Assembly: GCF_017313265.1 (NCBI RefSeq)
Contig: NZ_JAFLQZ010000001.1
Location: 1-64,000, forward strand
Direction of reading: 5' to 3'
DNA length: 64,000 nt
From: Hymenobacter telluris
GTDB lineage: Bacteria > Bacteroidota > Bacteroidia > Cytophagales > Hymenobacteraceae
The translations under genes and the position numbers were made by a program. The notes below the pieces were generated by a model, which was given only the letters and a program-made list of their open reading frames with translations, did no database searches and had not been told where the DNA came from. Position 1 is the first letter of the stretch. Each line of letters begins with the position of its first letter. Below, piece by piece: positions 60,062-64,000 of this stretch.

Positions 60062-61165
60062 TTAAGAGCGTTTACCGGGGCGGGCGCTGCCGCGGGTGCC
60101 ACGGGTGGTGTTTTTGGGCCGGCCGGGGCCGGCGGAGGCACCTTTGGAGGAACCGGCTGGGCGGTTGGGGCGGACTCCGGGCTGACCGGTGGGGCGCCCC
60201 GAGCCGGCAGCCCGGCCCGCCGTAGCCAAGCCACGTGGAGTGGCAGGTTTGCGGCCCGCGGCTTTTTCAACCCAGGCGCCGGCTAACTTGGTTTTGGGCT
60301 TGCGGGGGGTATCGTCGGAGCCGGGGCCGGAGGCGGGGCGCGCAATAACGGCTTGGCCAGTGGTGGGGCGCGAGGTTTTGCGCGAGGGGCGGTCGGCCCA
60401 CTGCTCGGCGGTGGAAACGGTTTTGCGGCGGCGCGGTACCGAGCCGTCGTCGGTGCCGCTGGAGTGCTCAATCATGCCGAACAGCTCCTTTAGCTCCTTC
60501 TCCGTTAGCTCGCGCCAGTCGCCGATACCGATACCTTTGATGTTGATGTTCATCACCCGAATGCGTTCCAGCTGCACTACCTCGTAGCCAAACGCCTCGC
60601 ACATGCGCCGAATCTGGCGGTTCATGCCCTGGATGAGCGTGATGCGGAAGATGTAGTTGGTTTCCTTCTTCACCTCGCACTTCTGCGTCATCACGCCCAG
60701 AATCGAGACGCCATTGGCCATGGCCTCGATGAACTGGTCGTTGATGGGCTTGTCCACCATCACAATGTATTCCTTCTCGTGGCGGTTGCCGGCCCGCAGA
60801 ATCTTATTGACGATGTCGCCGTTGCTGGTCAGCAGAATCAGGCCCTGCGACTCCTTATCGAGGCGGCCGATGGGGAAGATGCGGACGCTGTGCTTGATGT
60901 AGTCGATGATGTTGCCTTTCACGCCGCGCTCGGTTGTGCTCGTCACGCCCGGCGGCTTGTTGAAGGCAATGTACACGGCGTCTTCCTCGGCCCGCGGCTC
61001 AATGGCGTGCCCGTTTACCACCACCTGGTCGCGGGGGCCAACCTGCACGCCCACCGCAGCCCGCTTGCCGTTCACGAACACGCGGCCCTGCTCGATAAAC
61101 TTGTCGGCTTCCCGCCGGGAGCAGAAGCCGCTTTCACTGATGTATTTATTGAGCCGGGTAGACAT
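60062..61165 (-). CDS. rluF: RluF/RsuA-family 23S rRNA pseudouridine synthase
   Basis: This 367-residue enzyme isomerises uridine in rRNA. The N-terminal S4 domain ([20 protein letters not shown]) is followed by the catalytic core with [15 protein letters not shown] (catalytic Asp). The RluF-type motifs EKEYIV and [17 protein letters not shown] follow. After about residue 240 the enzyme ends, and a further 125 residues form a Pro/Gly/Arg/Lys-rich low-complexity tail not found in E. coli RluF. The tail is probably disordered and RNA-binding. The ATG at 61165 (MSTRLNKY) is chosen; upstream sequence is short-word repeat. Confidence 0.92.
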   Translation of the reverse strand: MSTRLNKYISESGFCSRREADKFIEQGRVFVNGKRAAVGVQVGPRDQVVVNGHAIEPRAEEDAVYIAFNKPPGVTSTTERGVKGNIIDYIKHSVRIFPIGRLDKESQGLILLTSNGDIVNKILRAGNRHEKEYIVMVDKPINDQFIEAMANGVSILGVMTQKCEVKKETNYIFRITLIQGMNRQIRRMCEAFGYEVVQLERIRVMNINIKGIGIGDWRELTEKELKELFGMIEHSSGTDDGSVPRRRKTVSTAEQWADRPSRKTSRPTTGQAVIARPASGPGSDDTPRKPKTKLAGAWVEKAAGRKPATPRGLATAGRAAGSGRPTGQPGVRPNRPAGSSKGASAGPGRPKNTTRGTRGSARPGKRS

Positions 61166-61280
61166 GGTGTTGGTTTTTAGTTGCTGGTTTATGGTTGCTG
61201 GTTGCAGCATCAGCAAAGTAGCCTGCCCACGTCCTGAACGTGAGCCGGCCGCAAAGGTACGACGGAAGCAGGCGGTTCAC

Positions 61281-61637
61281 TTAAACCGCCGCGCCGGCCG
61301 CCTGGAAAAACGCAAACAGCGCCGTTTCCACTTCGGTAGGTAGCGTGGCGGGCGTCACGGGTTGCAATAGCAGGGGTACGCCGGCTTCCTTGGATGTGTA
61401 GGTGCCTTCCGTGGCCGTAAAGCGCAAGTGTCCCTGGGCAAATTCGCGCTGCTGCACGCCGCCGTCGTTGCTCATGGCTACGAACGTGAGCGGCTGCAAC
61501 GCTTGTGTGCCTTTGTTGAAATACAGCCAGAAATACACGTCACCGGGGTTGTTGCTCTGTACATCCAGGCGCTTGATTTCGAAAATGGCAGCGGTATCGG
61601 TGTCGAGCAGGAAAAGGGTGCGGTATGGGATGGGCAT
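61281..61637 (-). CDS. hypothetical protein
   Basis: This is a 118-residue soluble protein without signal peptide. The sequence alternates hydrophobic and polar residues, suggesting a small beta-sandwich (TLFLLDTDTAAIFEIKRLDV, VYFWLYFNKG, LRFTATEGTY). No family is recognised. It lies 16 nt downstream of the unknown gene at 61654 on the same strand, so they may share a transcript. Confidence 0.65.
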   Translation of the reverse strand: MPIPYRTLFLLDTDTAAIFEIKRLDVQSNNPGDVYFWLYFNKGTQALQPLTFVAMSNDGGVQQREFAQGHLRFTATEGTYTSKEAGVPLLLQPVTPATLPTEVETALFAFFQAAGAAV

Positions 61638-61653
61638 GGCGGGAAGTTGCGAC

Positions 61654-62244
61654 TTATTGTTCTGACAGTTCAGCGTTGCGGTAAATCAAGACGTGCGCAA
61701 TACTCTCAACAGGCGTTGGCAACTCCAACTGTATCTGTTCAAGCTGCCGGGCAAACACTTCTAGCTCAAGCAGTGCTTGGTCGTATGCGGCAGACAAAGC
61801 AGATTTTGCTACTTGAATTTCAAGGGGAGTATATGGTCGAAACTCCTCGTAATCCACCCTGCAATCAAAGAGGACCATATCGGTAGTGAATAGGACTTCC
61901 GGAGCCGGGTGGCCGTTGCAATAAGCGCCACGGTTGTATTTAGCTACATGTTTCCAATAGACGATGTCTGACAGTTCGCCGCAGCACTGCGGAAAAAGAG
62001 TGTTCTGACCGTCGATGCGCAACACGTAGCCGCCGAAAAAGCTGCACTGCTCCTCAATGATTCGTTCACCGTCGAAATAGCCCTGCAGATGCGCCTTCGC
62101 CAAGGCCTTGATAGCGCCAAGTGGTATGTCAGTAATCCTGTAAAAAGGTGTGTTAACTGCAAAAGGAGAAATCGAGGCAAGAGCTTCTGCCACCTCAGGA
62201 TGCCGAAGGTCAACTTCTATAACGGGTATCAATTCAGCTTTCAT
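61654..62244 (-). CDS. hypothetical protein
   Basis: This 196-residue soluble protein contains FFGGYVLRIDG, TLFPQCCGELSDIVYWKHV, YCNGHPAPEV and a C-terminal helix rich in Leu/Glu. A conserved-looking aromatic, Gly and Cys pattern suggests a real family, perhaps an immunity-like protein, but I cannot name one. No membrane segment or signal peptide is present. It is less GC-rich than neighbouring enzymes and is followed closely by another unknown gene at 61281. Confidence 0.7.
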   Translation of the reverse strand: MKAELIPVIEVDLRHPEVAEALASISPFAVNTPFYRITDIPLGAIKALAKAHLQGYFDGERIIEEQCSFFGGYVLRIDGQNTLFPQCCGELSDIVYWKHVAKYNRGAYCNGHPAPEVLFTTDMVLFDCRVDYEEFRPYTPLEIQVAKSALSAAYDQALLELEVFARQLEQIQLELPTPVESIAHVLIYRNAELSEQ

Positions 62245-62293
62245 ACTTTACCGCAGATGCGCCTTCGCAAGCTCAGGATGACAAGCATCTACT

Positions 62294-63337
62294 CTACAAC
62301 GCCACCTTTTTTTCGCCCTTGTTCACGCTCACTATCCACTTGGTCAGCCCGCTCATATAGGTTTGCTGGTCGTCGTAGAGGCTCATGTGGCTGCCGTTGG
62401 GGCAGATGAGGGCGGTGCCGTTTTGCACTTGGCTGGCAATGCGGCGCATGTGCTCGGGGTCCATGGTGTCGTACTTGCCGCCGATACTGAGGACGGGTAC
62501 CGACAGTTTCGGCAGGTCCGGGGTCCGGTCCCAGTGTAGAAGCTTGCCGGAAGCGCCAAATTCGCTGGGGCCCTGCATGGTCACGTAGAGCGACTGATTG
62601 GTTTTGCCCAGGGAGCGGGTCATGGGCTCAGGCAGCTCGGGTAGGCGGCAAAGGTGTTCGGCGTAGAAGTTCGGCTCCAGTAACTGCATGTAGCGCGGGT
62701 TGGCGAAATCCTTTTTGGCTTCAATCTGGCGGATTTCGGCCAGCACTTCGGGCTTGAGTTGGGGCGCCAGCACCTCGTCGGCGTACTTGTTGTAGGCCGG
62801 AATACTCATCATCATATTGCTGATGACCAGGCCTTTCAGATTCTGCTGGTACTTGAAGGCATATTCGGCCGCCAGAATGCCGCCCCAGCTGTGGCCGAGC
62901 AGATAGAAGTTGTCCTTGGTTAGGTTAAGGGCTTTGCGCACTTGCTCTACCTCTTCCACGTAGCGCGGCAAGCTCCACATGGCCGTATCCTTGGGGTTGT
63001 CGGAGTTGCCGCAGCCGAGCTGGTCGTAGTAGATGAACTCGATGCCTTCCTGGGGCAGAAAGTTTTCCATGCACTCAAAGTACTCGTGGGTGGCACCGGG
63101 TCCGCCGTTGAGCAGCAGCACTTTCATCTTCGGGTTGTTGCCGAAGCGCTTGGTCCAGACCTTGAATGTGCCCTTGGGCGTGCTAATCGGAATGACTTGC
63201 ACGCCGCCGTCCTGCACGCCGGTTTCCTGGCTTTGGAAGTAGCTGGCCGCGGGAGCCGTGGCGGTTTCCGGCTTGGGTTGCGTGTTGCAGGCGGCGGTAA
63301 GCAACATTACAATAGGAAAGCTGAGAAACCTGTTCAT
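62294..63337 (-). CDS. proline-iminopeptidase-like alpha/beta hydrolase lipoprotein
   Basis: This 347-residue exported enzyme has a lipoprotein signal (about 1-17, VMLLTAACNT, Cys near 17), so it is membrane-anchored in the periplasm. The alpha/beta-hydrolase core has LLNGGPGATHEYFEC (oxyanion loop HGGPG-like), YYDQLGCGNSDNP, the nucleophile GHSWGG and a late His in GSHMSLYDD. This is the prolyl iminopeptidase/tricorn-F1 group, which removes N-terminal proline or similar residues. The ATG at 63337 gives the signal peptide. Confidence 0.93.
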   Translation of the reverse strand: MNRFLSFPIVMLLTAACNTQPKPETATAPAASYFQSQETGVQDGGVQVIPISTPKGTFKVWTKRFGNNPKMKVLLLNGGPGATHEYFECMENFLPQEGIEFIYYDQLGCGNSDNPKDTAMWSLPRYVEEVEQVRKALNLTKDNFYLLGHSWGGILAAEYAFKYQQNLKGLVISNMMMSIPAYNKYADEVLAPQLKPEVLAEIRQIEAKKDFANPRYMQLLEPNFYAEHLCRLPELPEPMTRSLGKTNQSLYVTMQGPSEFGASGKLLHWDRTPDLPKLSVPVLSIGGKYDTMDPEHMRRIASQVQNGTALICPNGSHMSLYDDQQTYMSGLTKWIVSVNKGEKKVAL

Positions 63338-63598
63338 ATAATCAGATTTTGTTGAAGCCAATTTCTATACGTAGAAAGGGGGGATAGTAGAAGAAGTTGT
63401 CCACATTCGTCGGTTGCACAAGGCCCGGCAACCCAACAACTAAGATTTTTAAATAATTGATACATAGATTATTATAAGTAAAGGTTCGAATCCAGACGTG
63501 ACCTGAACAGAAAAAAGACACTATATCCCGAAGAGCTTTGCTTTATCTTCGTTGCACTTGCATGGTTGTCATCCCGCCAACGCATCGTCTGAAAAGAC

Positions 63599-63630
63599 GA
63601 AGCCCCGGCTGTTGACGCAGCCAGGGCTTC
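63599..63630. terminator. hairpin upstream of small ORF
   Basis: GAAGCCCCGGCTG pairs with CAGCCAGGGCTTC with a small bulge. It lies 40 nt before a 42-codon ORF and could be a leader structure or a terminator. Confidence 0.55.
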
Positions 63631-63670
63631 AGGAAGTGGGTGGATAGCACACCCAACAACCTACGAAGTT

Positions 63671-63799
63671 ATGGGTAAGCGTGCAAGCAAGAAACAAGCC
63701 GACAAGGTCGGTTTGTTTCGCATCTCCCTAGAGTTGGTGAAGGCCGCACTAGGAGGAGCCATTCGAGCTGTGGTAAGCCACTGGCTCGAACATCCGTAA
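63671..63799 (+). CDS. possible 42-residue small protein
   Basis: The ATG at 63671 opens 42 codons ending in TAA at 63797. The product starts basic (MGKRASKKQADK) and continues as one likely amphipathic or membrane helix (LFRISLELVKAALGGAIRAV), ending SHWLEHP. It lies between two strong hairpins (63599-63630 and 63810-63837), which gives it the look of a compact transcription unit. I do not recognise the family. The opposite strand also has an open frame, but it lacks protein-like composition. Confidence 0.45.
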   Translation: MGKRASKKQADKVGLFRISLELVKAALGGAIRAVVSHWLEHP

Positions 63800-63809
63800 G
63801 ATGATGGGC

Positions 63810-63837
63810 GGCGGTCAGAGCTTCGGCTCTGGCCGCC
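63810..63837. terminator. UUCG-loop terminator after small ORF
   Basis: GGCGGTCAGAGC pairs with GCTCTGGCCGCC (12 bp, one wobble) around the stable tetraloop TTCG, followed by GTTTGG. It starts 10 nt after the small ORF stop. Confidence 0.75.
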
Positions 63838-64000
63838 GTTTGGCTTGCGCGCACAGTGTATTTATGGTAGTGCGAAAGGTTATGCAAACATACGCACTTC
63901 ATGTATAAAAAGATGAAGGGAAATCGAAATTGCAAATTGCTATTACACAACGGTTGGCATAATCAAATCAACTACGAAATCCGATGAGACTGGCTGTAAA

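Larger units (their letters stand above)
63338..64000. other. right-end region with hairpins and a possible small gene
   Basis: No large gene is supported. It contains the small ORF at 63671 and two hairpins. ATGAGACTGGCTGTAAA at 63984 could be the first codons of a gene beyond the edge, but only five codons are visible. Confidence 0.5.

Noticed and set aside
63669-63950. 93-codon minus-strand open frame at the right end
   Set aside because: It covers a hairpin and has no protein-like features; the plus-strand 42-codon ORF with flanking hairpins is more plausible.
1-64000. CRISPR array
   Set aside because: The repeats are inverted and dispersed; no regularly spaced direct repeats were seen.

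Overview
The window looks like a chromosomal segment of a GC-rich member of the Bacteroidota, most likely Hymenobacter or a close relative in the Cytophagales. The signs are a SusC/SusD pair, C-terminal type IX secretion sorting domains, many genes without a Shine-Dalgarno sequence, GTG/TTG starts, and numerous palindromic intergenic repeats. No rRNA, CRISPR array, insertion sequence, phage or plasmid replication gene was found. One tRNA is present (CAU anticodon, probably tRNA-Ile2).

Layout. 81-5673: transketolase, a divergent GH43 arabinanase/LacI regulator pair, and a membrane-anchored DnaQ-type exonuclease. 5666-7567: a cNMP/CBS/nucleotidyltransferase signalling protein overlapping that exonuclease. 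7813-12831: a PASTA membrane protein, a double D-Ala-D-Ala ligase fusion and phosphoglycerate kinase. 12939-18222: a small membrane protein, an M50 protease overlapping a HAD hydrolase, the tRNA and an OmpR/HisKA two-component system. 18223-18670: a gene-free stretch with several strong stem-loops. 18756-26876: two alcohol-dehydrogenase-type enzymes, an M1 aminopeptidase, an animal-type heme peroxidase and a T9SS-secreted BNR-like protein. 27220-33145: topoisomerase III, hypothetical proteins, a DUF2905-like gene split by an in-frame amber codon, and an Lgt-like protein fused to an outer-membrane-like domain. 33647-36994: an SDR/DUF2867 protein and a second heme peroxidase. 37484-41247: lysA, aspartate kinase with an apparent attenuator, and an SPFH protein. 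41713-49276: SusD, SusC, a T9SS domain remnant, an AT-rich hypothetical gene and an M28 peptidase. 49544-58247: a biotin cluster (bioB, bioF, bioD, bioA and a ketoacyl synthase) interrupted by a MORN lipoprotein and a serine hydrolase. 58482-63337: a sugar acetyltransferase, a YiaA-like protein, a pseudouridine synthase, two unknown genes and a proline-iminopeptidase-like lipoprotein. The right end holds a possible 42-residue protein between two hairpins.

How genes work together. Aspartate kinase and diaminopimelate decarboxylase are the first and last enzymes of lysine synthesis. Their leader contains a Lys-rich mini-ORF followed by a strand-specific terminator only 25 nt before the kinase start, which fits lysine-sensing attenuation. 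The bio genes cover the four late steps from pimeloyl thioester to biotin, and the coupled ketoacyl synthase may help make the pimeloyl chain. Ddl and PASTA both point to peptidoglycan. SusC/SusD and the M28 peptidase point to polymer or peptide scavenging.

The most unusual layer is non-coding. At least nine REPIN-like nested palindromes fall into four arm families, and several share the same short spacer word. A second class of long imperfect palindromes is built from degenerate short words. Members of both classes often contain the stop codon of the adjacent gene.
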